A program made the position numbers and the translations under genes. The notes beneath the pieces were generated by a model. The model made no database searches. It saw only the letters and a program-made list of their open reading frames with translations, and had not been told where the DNA came from. From HyVt-105 sp049975425 (GTDB taxonomy: Bacteria; Bacteroidota; Bacteroidia; Bacteroidales; VadinHA17), in contig JBNGDI010000008.1 of the NCBI GenBank assembly GCA_049975425.1, positions 40,424-104,423 of the forward strand: DNA of 64,000 nucleotides. Reading direction: 5' to 3'. This document shows positions 27,525 to 36,445 of the stretch, piece by piece; positions within the stretch are counted from its first letter, which is position 1, and each line of letters starts with the position of its first letter.

Positions 27525-30500
27525 CTATACCAGGTTAATGCTCAGTCCCAGCCCGCGCATTTCATGCAGCAGCACGTTCAGCGATTCGGGGATACCGGGG
27601 TGTGGCATGGGCTCGCCTTTGACAATAGCCTCGTAGGTACGCGCCCTTCCGGCCACATCGTCTGACTTCACGGTAAGGATCTCCTGAAGAATATGGGATG
27701 CTCCGAACGCTTCCAGGGCCCATACTTCCATTTCCCCGAAACGCTGTCCGCCGAACTGGGCCTTTCCGCCCAGGGGTTGCTGGGTGATCAGGGAATAGGG
27801 CCCGATGGAGCGGGCATGCATCTTGTCATCCACCATGTGGCCCAGCTTCAGCATATAGATTACCCCCACCGTAGCAGGCTGGTCAAAACGTTCGCCGGTG
27901 CCCCCGTCGTACAGATAGGTTTTCCCGTATTTGGGAAGCCCGGCCTTATCGGTATATTCCGTAATTTCATCCAGGCTGGCACCATCGAAAATGGGTGTGG
28001 AGAATTTGACCCCCAGTTTGGCGCCTGCCCAACCCAGCACGGTTTCATAGATCTGCCCCAGGTTCATCCTGGAAGGCACACCCAGCGGGTTCAGCACGAT
28101 ATCGACCGGGGTTCCGTCCTCCAGGAAAGGCATGTCTTCCTGGCGAACGATCCTCGATACGATCCCCTTGTTCCCGTGACGCCCGGCCATCTTGTCGCCT
28201 ACCTTTATCTTCCTCTTCTTGGCAATATATACCTTTGCCAGCTGGATAATACCGGCGGGCAATTCATCGCCGATGGCAATGCTGTATTTCCTGCGCTTGT
28301 ATTCACCGTCCAGCTCCTTGTATTTCAGCATATAATTATAGAGCAGGGTCTTGATGGTATCGTTTTTCTTCTTGTCAGTAGTCCACTTGTTGGGATTTAC
28401 CTCCAGATAATCAATTTCCTGAAGCTGCTTGAGAGTAAATTTGTTTCCCTTGGGAATCAGGTCTTTATTGTAGTAATCCTTTACTCCCTGGGAGGTTTTT
28501 CCGTTCACCAGAATAAACAGCTTATCGATCAGTTTCGATTTCAGTTCGGCGGCCTGTTTTTCGAATTCCGTCTCGATTTTATCGAGCAGGGGTTTCTCGG
28601 ACATTTTCACTTTGCGGTCTTTGATAGCCCGGGAAAACAGTTTCTTGTCAATCACCACCCCTTCCAGGGAAGGAGGAGCTTTCAGCGAAGCATCTTTCAC
28701 ATCCCCGGCCTTGTCGCCAAAAATGGCCCGCAGCAGTTTTTCTTCAGGCGATGGATCAGATTCCCCTTTGGGGGTGATCTTTCCTATCAGGATATCGCCC
28801 GGCTGCACGTTGGCTCCGATGCGTATCAGTCCGTTCTCGTCGAGATGGCGGGTAGCCTCTTCACTCACATTGGGAATATCTGAAGTAAGTTCTTCGAGTC
28901 CCCGTTTGGTATCACGGACCTCCAGCAGGTATTCGTCGATATGGATGGATGTGAACATATCTTCGTGCACCACCCTGTCGGAGATCACGATAGCATCCTC
29001 GAAGTTGTACCCTTTCCATGGCATAAAAGCCACTTTCAGGTTCCGGCCCAGGGCCAGTTCCCCTTTCTCGGTGCCATATCCTTCGGTGAGGATCTGACCC
29101 TTCACCACCTTGTCGCCCCTGGAAACGATGGGTTTCAGGTTAATGCAGGTATTCTGGTTGGTTTTCTTAAACTTGGGAAGCACATATCGTTTCACCGGAT
29201 CGTCAAAGCTCACGAATTTTTCTTCGTCGGTCCGGGAGTATCTTATCACGATCTCGTCGGCATCCACATATTCCACCACTCCGTCGCCTTCAGCCACGAT
29301 CAGGATACGCGAATCGCGTGCTACAATCCCCTCAATGCCTGTTCCCACGATGGGAGACTCGGGTTTGATCAGGGGAACGGCCTGCCGCATCATGTTTGAT
29401 CCCATGAGGGCACGGTTGGCATCGTCGTGCTCGAGGAAGGGAATGAGTGAGGCCGCAATGGAGGCGATCTGATTGGGGGCAACATCCATCAGGTCGATGC
29501 GCGAGGCATCTTCCAGCGGGAAATCCCCTTCAAACCGTGCTTTTACTTTCGGATTCACAAAGCCCCCTTCATCGGTAATGGGAGCATTGGCCTGGGCAAT
29601 GATCTTTGCTTCCTCTTCCTCGGCACTGAGGAAAATAATACCGTCATGATCCAGCCTTACCTTTCCTTCCTGTACCTGCCGGTAAGGTGTTTCAATGAAT
29701 CCGAGTTCATTTACCTTGGCATACACACACAGAGAAGAAATCAGCCCGATATTGGGTCCTTCCGGGGTTTCAATAGGGCACAGGCGTCCGTAGTGTGTAT
29801 AATGCACATCCCTTACCTCAAAACCGGCTCTTTCGCGCGACAGACCACCGGGACCCAGGGCCGACATACGGCGTTTGTGGGTCATTTCAGCCAGGGGATT
29901 GGTCTGGTCCATGAACTGTGAAAGCTGGTTGGTCCCGAAGAAGGAGTTGATCACAGAGGACAGGGTTTTCGAATTGATCAGGTCGACGGGTGTGAACACC
30001 TCGTTATCCCGAACATTCATCCTTTCCCTTATGGTCCGGGCCATGCGGGCCAATCCCACACTGAACTGGTTGGAAAGCTGTTCGCCCACGGTACGTACCC
30101 GGCGGTTGCTCAGATGGTCGATATCGTCTACATCGGTTTTGGAATTGATCAGTTCGATCAGGTACTGTATAATCTGGATAATATCTTCCTTGGTCAGGAC
30201 TTTCACATCCATCGACGTTTCCAGTCCCAGTTTTTTATTGATACGGTATCGTCCCACATCACCCAGGTCGTAACGCTTGTCGGAAAAGAACAGTTTATCG
30301 ATTACGTCGCGGGCTGTGGCTTCATCGGGCGGCTCCGAATTACGAAGCTGCCTGTAAATATGCAATACGGCTTCTTTTTCTGAATTACAGGGGTCTTTCT
30401 GTAGGGTATTGTAAATGATGGCATAATCGCTCACATTGGCACCTTCCTTGTGCAGCAAAATGGTTTTGGCACCCGACTCAACGATCTGGTCAACGTGTTG

Positions 30501-31322
30501 GTTTTCCAGAATGGTTTCCCGGTCGATAATCACCTCATTTCTTTCGATGGAAACCACTTCACCGGTGTCTTCATCGACAAAATCCTCCACCCAGGTCTTC
30601 AGCACACGGGCGGCAAGTTTCCGTCCTACATATTTCTTCAGGGCCGCTTTGCTCACCTTGATCTCATCGGCCAGGTTGAAAATCTCCAGAATGTCCTTGT
30701 CGCTTTCGTAACCTATGGCACGCAGCAGGGTGGTTACCGGAAGTTTCTTCTTCCTGTCAATGTATGCATACATCACATTGTTGATGTCGGTGGCAAACTC
30801 GATCCACGATCCTTTGAAAGGAATAATACGGGCAGAGTACAGTTTGGTACCGTTGGCATGCAGGCTCTGGCCGAAAAAAACACCCGGCGAGCGGTGCAGC
30901 TGGGAAACCACCACCCTTTCGGCCCCGTTGATCACAAAAGTCCCCCTCTCAGTCATATAGGGTACCGTACCCAGGTAAACATCCTGAATCACGGTATCAA
31001 AATCTTCATGCTCGGGATCTGTGCAGTACAGCTTCAGTTTGGCCTTGAGAGGTATACTGTAGGTAAGCCCTCTTTCCAGGCATTCATCGATGGTGTACCT
31101 GGGCGGGTCAATCTGGTAGTCGAGAAATTCCAGCACAAAATTGTTCCGGGTATCGGTAATGGGGAAATTTTCAGTAAATACCTTATAAAGGCCTTCCTTT
31201 TTCCGGTTTTCCGGAGTGGTTTCCAGCTGGAAAAACTCCTGGAATGACTTCAGCTGGATTTCCAGGAAATCGGGATAATCGAGCTGATTTTTGGTTGTTG
31301 CGAAACTAATTCTTTCACTCAT
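27525..31322 (-). CDS. rpoB: RNA polymerase beta subunit
   Basis: The 1265-residue beta subunit. The rifampicin-binding region reads LSQFMDQTNPLAEMTHKRRM then SALGPGGLSRERAGF, with the resistance-associated Ser/His/Asp positions in the sensitive state (His in THKRR, Ser in MSALG), though Thr and Ala replace the E. coli Asn518 and Ser522. VGDKMAGRHGNKGIVSRI is the conserved C-terminal core. A terminator-like hairpin in the 131-bp gap before it may set the L7/L12 to polymerase ratio. Confidence 0.98.
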   Translation of the reverse strand: MSERISFATTKNQLDYPDFLEIQLKSFQEFFQLETTPENRKKEGLYKVFTENFPITDTRNNFVLEFLDYQIDPPRYTIDECLERGLTYSIPLKAKLKLYCTDPEHEDFDTVIQDVYLGTVPYMTERGTFVINGAERVVVSQLHRSPGVFFGQSLHANGTKLYSARIIPFKGSWIEFATDINNVMYAYIDRKKKLPVTTLLRAIGYESDKDILEIFNLADEIKVSKAALKKYVGRKLAARVLKTWVEDFVDEDTGEVVSIERNEVIIDRETILENQHVDQIVESGAKTILLHKEGANVSDYAIIYNTLQKDPCNSEKEAVLHIYRQLRNSEPPDEATARDVIDKLFFSDKRYDLGDVGRYRINKKLGLETSMDVKVLTKEDIIQIIQYLIELINSKTDVDDIDHLSNRRVRTVGEQLSNQFSVGLARMARTIRERMNVRDNEVFTPVDLINSKTLSSVINSFFGTNQLSQFMDQTNPLAEMTHKRRMSALGPGGLSRERAGFEVRDVHYTHYGRLCPIETPEGPNIGLISSLCVYAKVNELGFIETPYRQVQEGKVRLDHDGIIFLSAEEEEAKIIAQANAPITDEGGFVNPKVKARFEGDFPLEDASRIDLMDVAPNQIASIAASLIPFLEHDDANRALMGSNMMRQAVPLIKPESPIVGTGIEGIVARDSRILIVAEGDGVVEYVDADEIVIRYSRTDEEKFVSFDDPVKRYVLPKFKKTNQNTCINLKPIVSRGDKVVKGQILTEGYGTEKGELALGRNLKVAFMPWKGYNFEDAIVISDRVVHEDMFTSIHIDEYLLEVRDTKRGLEELTSDIPNVSEEATRHLDENGLIRIGANVQPGDILIGKITPKGESDPSPEEKLLRAIFGDKAGDVKDASLKAPPSLEGVVIDKKLFSRAIKDRKVKMSEKPLLDKIETEFEKQAAELKSKLIDKLFILVNGKTSQGVKDYYNKDLIPKGNKFTLKQLQEIDYLEVNPNKWTTDKKKNDTIKTLLYNYMLKYKELDGEYKRRKYSIAIGDELPAGIIQLAKVYIAKKRKIKVGDKMAGRHGNKGIVSRIVRQEDMPFLEDGTPVDIVLNPLGVPSRMNLGQIYETVLGWAGAKLGVKFSTPIFDGASLDEITEYTDKAGLPKYGKTYLYDGGTGERFDQPATVGVIYMLKLGHMVDDKMHARSIGPYSLITQQPLGGKAQFGGQRFGEMEVWALEAFGASHILQEILTVKSDDVAGRARTYEAIVKGEPMPHPGIPESLNVLLHEMRGLGLSINLV

Positions 31323-31389
31323 TGGACAGGAAGCGGTTTAATGAAAGACAGTCCTTATGGACATGAAACGATTTGAATACATAAACGAC

Positions 31390-31423
31390 AAAAAGGCTTA
31401 GTCCCCAAAACAGGGACTAAACC
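31390..31423 (-). terminator. attenuator-like terminator between rplL and rpoB
   Basis: Minus-strand GGTTTAGTCCC pairs with GGGACTAAGCC (11 bp including one G-U) around a 7-nt loop and is followed by five T. It lies inside the operon, so partial read-through is expected, as at the E. coli rplL-rpoB attenuator. Confidence 0.75.
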
Positions 31424-31453
31424 TGTGGTTTACCCGTTAAACGAGTATTGTTT

Positions 31454-31834
31454 TTATTTAATTTCAACTTCGGCTCCAGCTTCTTCCAGTTGTGCTTTCA
31501 GTGATTCGGCATCTTCCTTGGTGGTTCCCTCCTTCACGGGAGCGGGAGCAGAGTCAACCAGGGCTTTGGCTTCTTTCAGACCGAGACCTGTGATATCCTT
31601 CACGAGTTTTACGATCTGCAGTTTGGCTCCGCCCGGTGATTTCAGGACGACATCGAACTGGGTTTTCTCAGCGGCTGCCCCTTCTCCTTCCCCGCCGGCA
31701 GCGGGTCCGGCTACTGCAACAGCAGTGGCAGCGGGTTCAATACCGTATTCATCTTTCAGAATATCGGCCAGTTCATTCACTTCTTTCACAGTCAGATTTA
31801 CTAGCTCTTCAGCCAATTTTTTCAAGTCTGCCAT
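31454..31834 (-). CDS. rplL: ribosomal protein L7/L12
   Basis: A 126-residue stalk protein. The N-terminal dimerisation segment (LKKLAEELVNLTVKEVNELA) and Ala/Gly-rich hinge (AVAGPAAGGEGEGAAAE) precede the C-terminal globular domain VVLKSPGGAKLQIVKLVKDI with GLGLKEAKALVD, which recruits translational GTPases. The order rplJ-rplL is kept. Confidence 0.97.
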   Translation of the reverse strand: MADLKKLAEELVNLTVKEVNELADILKDEYGIEPAATAVAVAGPAAGGEGEGAAAEKTQFDVVLKSPGGAKLQIVKLVKDITGLGLKEAKALVDSAPAPVKEGTTKEDAESLKAQLEEAGAEVEIK

Positions 31835-31867
31835 TTTATTTACATTGTTTTCAGGTTACACTTTTTG

Positions 31868-32386
31868 TTATGCTCTTTCTTCCAGTGTTTTCAAAACACC
31901 GGTTAAAATGTTGCTGCCGGAATTGAGTGCCGACATCACATTTTTCATGGGCGACTGCAGCAAGGCAATTACATCGGCCACCAGTTCTTCCTTCGACTTG
32001 AGCGAAGCAAGGACATCGAGGTTTTCGTCTCCTATATAGACGGATTCTTCCACATAGGCTGCTTTCAGCACCGGCTTATCATGCCTCCTCCTGAACTCTT
32101 TAATGAGTTTGGCAGGAAGGTTTCCGGTATCTGACAGCATCACGGATGTAGGTTGCTCCAGCACTTCCAGCAGGTCATTATACCGGGTGCCGGATTTTTC
32201 CAGAGCCTTGCGAAGCAGTGTGTTCTTAACCACGATCAGCTTGATATCCTTCTCAAAGCACTTCCTCCTGAGCGCCATGGTATCGGCAGCATTCAGGGTG
32301 GAAATATCAGCCAGGTAAACATGGTTGTATTTCCCGAGTTCTTCTGTCAGGTTATCAATGATTTGATTTTTTTCTTCGCGTCTCAT
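31868..32386 (-). CDS. rplJ: ribosomal protein L10
   Basis: A 172-residue base of the L7/L12 stalk: MRREEKNQIIDNLTEELGKY, then FEKDIKLIVVKNTLLRKAL and the C-terminal helix ALNSGSNILTGVLKTLEERA that carries L7/L12 dimers. It begins 15 bases after rplA. In other bacteria L10-L7/L12 represses its own mRNA; no such site was identified here. Confidence 0.97.
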   Translation of the reverse strand: MRREEKNQIIDNLTEELGKYNHVYLADISTLNAADTMALRRKCFEKDIKLIVVKNTLLRKALEKSGTRYNDLLEVLEQPTSVMLSDTGNLPAKLIKEFRRRHDKPVLKAAYVEESVYIGDENLDVLASLKSKEELVADVIALLQSPMKNVMSALNSGSNILTGVLKTLEERA

Positions 32387-32401
32387 GCTCGGTTCTCCAT
32401 T

Positions 32402-33097
32402 TTATTCATCCAAAGCTTTGGCATCCACCCTGATACTCGGACTCATGGTACTCGAAAGGTAGATGCTTTTGATATAGGTGCCCTTGGCAGCAGCGGGTTT
32501 GAGTTTCTGGATCGTGCTGATAAATTCGCGCGCATTCTCCGCAATCTGCTTCGGCTGGAAAGAAACCTTTCCAATGGATGAATGCACAATGCCGTATTTA
32601 TCCACCTTGAAATCGATCTTACCCATTTTCACTTCCTTCACCGCCTTGCCAATATCCATGGTCACCGTTCCGCTTTTTGGATTGGGCATTAAACCACGAG
32701 GTCCCAGAATTCGCCCCAGTGCGCCTATCTTGGCCATAACGGTGGGCATGGTAATTACCACATCCACATCGGTCCAACCCGATTTGATTTTCTCGACGTA
32801 TTCATCCAGCCCAACATAATCGGCGCCGGCTTCTTTGGCCTCCTCTTCCTTGTCGGGAGTACAAAGCACCAGCACCCGGGTCTCCTTCCCTGTTCCATGA
32901 GGGAGGGTAACCACTCCTCTGACCATCTGGTTGGATTTTCGCGGATCTATCCCCAGGCGTATGTCCATATCCACTGAAGCATCGAACCGGGCGGTATTGA
33001 TCTCCTTCACCAGCTCGGCTGCCTCAATGAGTCTATAGGCTTTACCGGGTTCCAATTTATCCAGAACCTTTTTTCTGTTCTTTGTTAACTTGGCCAT
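32402..33097 (-). CDS. rplA: ribosomal protein L1
   Basis: A 231-residue L1 protein with the RNA-binding pattern NTARFDASVDMDIRLGIDPR and the hinge GLMPNPKSGTVTMDIGKAVK. It starts 17 bases after rplK, as in the rplKA pair of most bacteria. Confidence 0.97.
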   Translation of the reverse strand: MAKLTKNRKKVLDKLEPGKAYRLIEAAELVKEINTARFDASVDMDIRLGIDPRKSNQMVRGVVTLPHGTGKETRVLVLCTPDKEEEAKEAGADYVGLDEYVEKIKSGWTDVDVVITMPTVMAKIGALGRILGPRGLMPNPKSGTVTMDIGKAVKEVKMGKIDFKVDKYGIVHSSIGKVSFQPKQIAENAREFISTIQKLKPAAAKGTYIKSIYLSSTMSPSIRVDAKALDE

Positions 33098-33114
33098 TTT
33101 GTAAAGTCAGATTT

Positions 33115-33561
33115 TTAATTACTTTTTCCGGGAAACTCACCTTTCACGGTGATTCCCATGCTCCGGGCGGTACCAGCCACCATCTTCATAGCCGACTCAA
33201 TAGTGAAGGCATTCAGGTCGGTCATTTTATCCTCGGCAATAGCCCGCACCTGATCCCAGGTAACCGAAGCCACCTTGGCGCGGTTGGGCTCGGGAGAACC
33301 CGACTTGATTTTTGCAGCCTCCAATAACTGCACGGCAACCGGAGGAGTTTTGGTCACAAATTCGAACGACTTATCAGAATAAACGGTAATGATCACAGGT
33401 ATGATCTTACCGGCTTTATCCTGGGTCTTGGCATTGAATTGTTTGCAAAACTCCATGATGTTTACCCCTTTCGCCCCCAGGGCAGGGCCCACAGGCGGAG
33501 AAGGGTTTGCGGCACCCCCTCTGATCTGCAACTTGATAATTCCAGAGACTTCTTTAGCCAT
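33115..33561 (-). CDS. rplK: ribosomal protein L11
   Basis: A 148-residue L11 of the GTPase centre: LQIRGGAANPSPPVGPALGA with KGVNIMEFCKQFNAKT, and the RNA-binding end AMKMVAGTARSMGITVKG. The 114-bp gap upstream separates it from nusG. There, a TTTG followed 19 bases later by TAAATATA is only a partial promoter match, so an internal promoter is possible. Confidence 0.97.
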   Translation of the reverse strand: MAKEVSGIIKLQIRGGAANPSPPVGPALGAKGVNIMEFCKQFNAKTQDKAGKIIPVIITVYSDKSFEFVTKTPPVAVQLLEAAKIKSGSPEPNRAKVASVTWDQVRAIAEDKMTDLNAFTIESAMKMVAGTARSMGITVKGEFPGKSN

Positions 33562-33675
33562 TTGTTGTTTCTAGCTTAGATTTCACATGCCGGCAGCCAC
33601 TCAGGAAGCAATTGTCGTAACTACCGTATATATTTATGGTGCGTAACAGTCTTTTCAAAAACTTCATCTGCAGTA

Positions 33676-34221
33676 CTATTCTTTTTCCACCTGCAGAAAA
33701 CTCAGTTCCAGTGGGGTTTTACGCCCGAATATTTTTACCATGACCTTGAGCTTCTTCTTTTCCTCGTTCACCTCTTCAATCACACCGGTAAAACTGTTGA
33801 AGGGTCCGTCAATCACTTTAACGCTCTCGCCCACGAAAAAGGGAACATTGATTTCTTCATCGCTTTCGGCCAGTTCATCCACTTTCCCCAGAATCCGGTT
33901 CACTTCCGACATCCTGAGGGGGATGGGATCACCGCCTTTGGAACCCAGGAAACCCATTACGTTGGGAACATTCCTCAACACATGGGCCACCTCTCCCACA
34001 AGGGCAGCTTCCACCAGGACATATCCGGGGAAGAAATTTCTTTCCTTGCTGACTTTTTTGCCGTTCCTGATCTGATATACCTTTTCTGTGGGGATCAGTA
34101 CCTGGCTGACGTAATCCTGCAGGTTCAGACGGGAAACTTCACTTTCGATGTATTCCTTCACTTTCTTTTCTTTGCCCCCGATCGCCCTCAACACATACCA
34201 TTTCTTTTCCAGCTCTGTCAT
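33676..34221 (-). CDS. nusG: transcription termination/antitermination protein NusG
   Basis: A 181-residue NusG with an NGN domain (KKWYVLRAIGGKEKKVKEY; FFPGYVLVEA) and a C-terminal KOW domain (FFVGESVKVIDGPFNSFTGV, IEEVNEEKKKLKVMVKIFGR). There is no insertion between domains, so this is the general factor rather than a UpxY/LoaP-type paralogue. It follows secE by 17 bases. Confidence 0.97.
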   Translation of the reverse strand: MTELEKKWYVLRAIGGKEKKVKEYIESEVSRLNLQDYVSQVLIPTEKVYQIRNGKKVSKERNFFPGYVLVEAALVGEVAHVLRNVPNVMGFLGSKGGDPIPLRMSEVNRILGKVDELAESDEEINVPFFVGESVKVIDGPFNSFTGVIEEVNEEKKKLKVMVKIFGRKTPLELSFLQVEKE

Positions 34222-34238
34222 GGTGTCCCTTCAGGTAT

Positions 34239-34430
34239 TTAATAAAACAAGCTGTAAATCAGTTCCAGTATATTTTTGAAACTGATATCCATAAGAAATA
34301 TCACCAGTGAGATCAGCAGGGAAGCCACCATCACCACAATGGCACTGCTCTGCAATTCTCCCCAGGTAGGCCATGATACCTTGTGCACGAGCTCGGTGTA
34401 TGCCTCCTGTATATAATTCTTGATTTTCAT
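34239..34430 (-). CDS. secE: preprotein translocase subunit SecE
   Basis: A 63-residue single-span SecE: KIKNYIQEAYTELVHKVSWP is the amphipathic helix, TWGELQSSAIVVMVASLLIS starts the membrane span. The ATG chosen is the first one after tRNA-Trp; a longer frame would run into the tRNA. It is the short form typical of Bacteroidota and most non-proteobacterial lineages. Confidence 0.93.
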   Translation of the reverse strand: MKIKNYIQEAYTELVHKVSWPTWGELQSSAIVVMVASLLISLVIFLMDISFKNILELIYSLFY

Positions 34431-34445
34431 GCTGAGCTGTATTGG

Positions 34446-34518
34446 CACGGGAGGAGCGACTCGAACGCCCGACACCTGGTTTTGGAGACCAGTGCTCTAC
34501 CAACTGAGCTACACCCGT
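34446..34518 (-). tRNA. tRNA-Trp (CCA)
   Basis: A full cloverleaf: D-stem GCTC/GAGC, anticodon arm CTGGT-CTCCAAA-ACCAG giving CCA, T-loop TTCGAGT. The acceptor stem has one T-T mismatch at position 6-67. The 3' CCA is not encoded. It sits between tuf and secE. Confidence 0.93.
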
Positions 34519-34578
34519 GTACGGAAGCGGGAAACAGGATCCTTTTCCGGAACCCTGTTCTCCCCCTCCGGTATAGTA

Positions 34579-35769
34579 TTATTCAATGATCTCAATCACC
34601 TGGCCGGCACCTACTGTCCGTCCGCCTTCACGGATTGCAAAACGCAGGCCCACATTGATGGCCACGGGATAGATCAGCGAAACTTCAATCGTTACATTGT
34701 CGCCAGGCATCACCATCTCCGTTCCCTCGGGAAGCTTGATTTCACCTGTAACATCGAGGGTACGCAGGTAAAACTGGGGACGATAATTGTTGTGGAAAGG
34801 AGTATGACGCCCGCCTTCTTCCTTCTTCAACACATACACCTCAGCCTTGAACTTGGTGTGAGGCGTAATGCTTCCCGGCTTGGCCAGCACCATTCCACGC
34901 TTGATCTCCTTCTTGTCCACTCCCCTGAGCAGCAGCCCTACATTGTCTCCCGCTTTTCCTTCATCCAGGATCTTCCGGAACATTTCCACACCGGTACAAA
35001 CGGTTTTCCGCTTGTTGGCACCCAGACCAATGATTTCCAGTTCGTCGCCTGTATGCACCACACCCAGTTCAATTCTTCCGGTGGCCACTGTGCCGCGCCC
35101 GGTAATTGAAAAGATGTCTTCCACTGGCATAAGGAAGGGCTTTTCTTCATCACGGGGAGGAACAGGGATATAGCTGTCAACAGCTTCCATCAGTTCAACC
35201 ACCTTTTCTTCCCATTTGGCCTCTCCGTTCATGGCTCCCAGGGCGGAACCTCTGATCACGGGGGTGTTTTCACCGTCGAATTCGTAGAAATCGAGCAGCT
35301 CACGCACTTCCATCTCCACCAGTTCGATCAGTTCCTCATCATCCACCATATCTACCTTGTTCAGGAAAACCACTATCTTCGGCACGTTCACCTGGCGTGC
35401 CAGCAGAATGTGCTCACGGGTCTGCGGCATGGGGCCATCGGTTGCGGCCACCACCAGGATAGCACCGTCCATCTGGGCTGCACCGGTAACCATGTTCTTC
35501 ACATAGTCGGCGTGTCCGGGACAGTCAACATGGGCATAGTGCCTGTTTTTGGTCTCATATTCCACATGGGCGGTATTGATGGTGATACCCCTTTCCTTCT
35601 CTTCCGGGGCATTGTCAATGGAATCGAAATCCCGGATGGTTGTTGAAAGACCTTGTTTGGCCAGTACCATGGTAATGGCTGCCGTAAGGGTGGTTTTCCC
35701 GTGGTCAACGTGACCGATGGTACCAATATTCACATGAGGTTTTGTTCTTTGAAATTTTTCTTTAGCCAT
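34579..35769 (-). CDS. tuf: elongation factor Tu
   Basis: A 396-residue GTPase delivering aminoacyl-tRNA. G1 is GHVDHGKTT, switch I contains KERGITINTAHVEYE, G3 is DCPGHADY, G4 is NKVDM and G5 is GSALGA. Domains 2 and 3 are complete to VGAGQVIEIIE. The gene lies between tRNA-Thr(GGU) and tRNA-Trp, the location of tufB in E. coli. Confidence 0.98.
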   Translation of the reverse strand: MAKEKFQRTKPHVNIGTIGHVDHGKTTLTAAITMVLAKQGLSTTIRDFDSIDNAPEEKERGITINTAHVEYETKNRHYAHVDCPGHADYVKNMVTGAAQMDGAILVVAATDGPMPQTREHILLARQVNVPKIVVFLNKVDMVDDEELIELVEMEVRELLDFYEFDGENTPVIRGSALGAMNGEAKWEEKVVELMEAVDSYIPVPPRDEEKPFLMPVEDIFSITGRGTVATGRIELGVVHTGDELEIIGLGANKRKTVCTGVEMFRKILDEGKAGDNVGLLLRGVDKKEIKRGMVLAKPGSITPHTKFKAEVYVLKKEEGGRHTPFHNNYRPQFYLRTLDVTGEIKLPEGTEMVMPGDNVTIEVSLIYPVAINVGLRFAIREGGRTVGAGQVIEIIE

Positions 35770-35827
35770 GATAACAGAAATTAGTTATTGAACCACTATT
35801 TGTTTTTGATTTGTCTTTAACGCTTTG

Positions 35828-35899
<72 letters not shown>

Positions 35900-35906
35900 A
35901 TCCTTG

Positions 35907-35979
35907 AGCGGGAGACGGAACTCGAATCCGCGACCCTCAGCTTGGAAGGCTGATGCTCTACCAACTGAGCTACTCCCGC
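35907..35979 (-). tRNA. tRNA-Gly (TCC)
   Basis: A 73-nt cloverleaf with a perfect acceptor stem GCGGGAG / CTCCCGC, anticodon arm TCAGC-CTTCCAA-GCTGA giving TCC, and T-loop TTCGAGT. It is 7 bases from tRNA-Thr(GGT). Confidence 0.95.
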
Positions 35980-35981
35980 GA

Positions 35982-36005
35982 TTTTTTTTCCTGCCTTCCG
36001 GCAGG
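35982..36005. repeat. left copy of an inverted repeat pair in the tRNA cluster
   Basis: A T tract followed by the palindromic hairpin CCTGCCTTCCGGCAGG. The same T tract plus hairpin (22 nt identical) recurs in opposite orientation at 36131-36152, enclosing 125 bp between tRNA-Gly and tRNA-Tyr. Confidence 0.8.
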
Positions 36006-36130
36006 GAGGAGCCATTTCATTTGGTTGGTAAAACTTCCTGGTCCCCTCCTGTTGATTGTTTATTTTTCTGACAATACCAACAGCAATTAAAAGAACCTGC
36101 ACTATTCAGTCATCATTCTTTCCTTCAGTA

Positions 36131-36152
36131 CCTGCCGGAAGGCAGGAAAAAA
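36131..36152. repeat. right copy of an inverted repeat pair in the tRNA cluster
   Basis: CCTGCCGGAAGGCAGG followed by an A tract, the exact reverse complement of the left copy. The enclosed 125 bp (36006-36130) contains no gene that I can recognise. Confidence 0.8.
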
Positions 36153-36155
36153 CTG

Positions 36156-36238
36156 TGGGGAGAGAAGGATTCGAACCTCCGAAGGCATCAGCCAGCAGAT
36201 TTACAGTCTGCCCCAGTTGACCGCTTTGGTATCTCCCC
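36156..36238 (-). tRNA. tRNA-Tyr (GTA)
   Basis: An 83-nt class II tRNA with acceptor GGGGAGA / TCTCCCC, anticodon arm GCAGA-CTGTAAA-TCTGC giving GTA, a long variable arm and T-loop TTCGAAT. Confidence 0.95.
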
Positions 36239-36261
36239 ATCTGCGATAGATCAGGATCGTG

Positions 36262-36335
36262 AGCCGATGGGGGGATTCGAACCCACGACCTGCTGATTAC
36301 AAATCAGCTGCTCTGACCAACTGAGCTACATCGGC
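36262..36335 (-). tRNA. tRNA-Thr (TGT)
   Basis: A 74-nt cloverleaf with a perfect acceptor GCCGATG / CATCGGC, anticodon arm GCTGA-TTTGTAA-TCAGC giving TGT, and T-loop TTCGAAT. It is the first gene of the tRNA-tuf transcript. Confidence 0.95.
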
Positions 36336-36353
36336 ACAATATGGTAAGAACCA

Positions 36354-36386
36354 CGATTTTAGGCAAACCCCTGAAAATCGGTTTGC
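36354..36386 (-). other. two mutually exclusive hairpins in the leader before the first tRNA
   Basis: CGATTTT (36354-36360) can pair with AAAATCG (36374-36380), while GCAAACC (36363-36369) can pair with GGTTTGC (36380-36386). The stems overlap at 36380 and are interleaved, so only one can form at a time. They lie at and just after the expected start of the tRNA-tuf transcript. Confidence 0.5.
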
Positions 36387-36416
36387 AAATGTATGAATAT
36401 TTTTTTACAACCCAAA
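36386..36416 (-). promoter_or_regulatory. promoter of the tRNA-tuf operon
   Basis: On the minus strand TTTG (36413-36416), a 19-nt spacer and TACATTTG (36386-36393) match the Bacteroidota consensus exactly. The -33 element lies in the T tract of the hpf hairpin, so one gene's end and the next operon's promoter share bases. Confidence 0.83.
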
Positions 36417-36445
36417 AAAAATGCCTTTTATTTTGGAAGGCTTTT
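36413..36445 (-). terminator. weak terminator at the end of hpf
   Basis: GCCTT and AAGGC form a 5-bp stem around a 9-nt loop, followed on the minus strand by eight T. It begins at the hpf stop codon. The stem is short, so leakage into the tRNA operon is possible. Confidence 0.4.
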
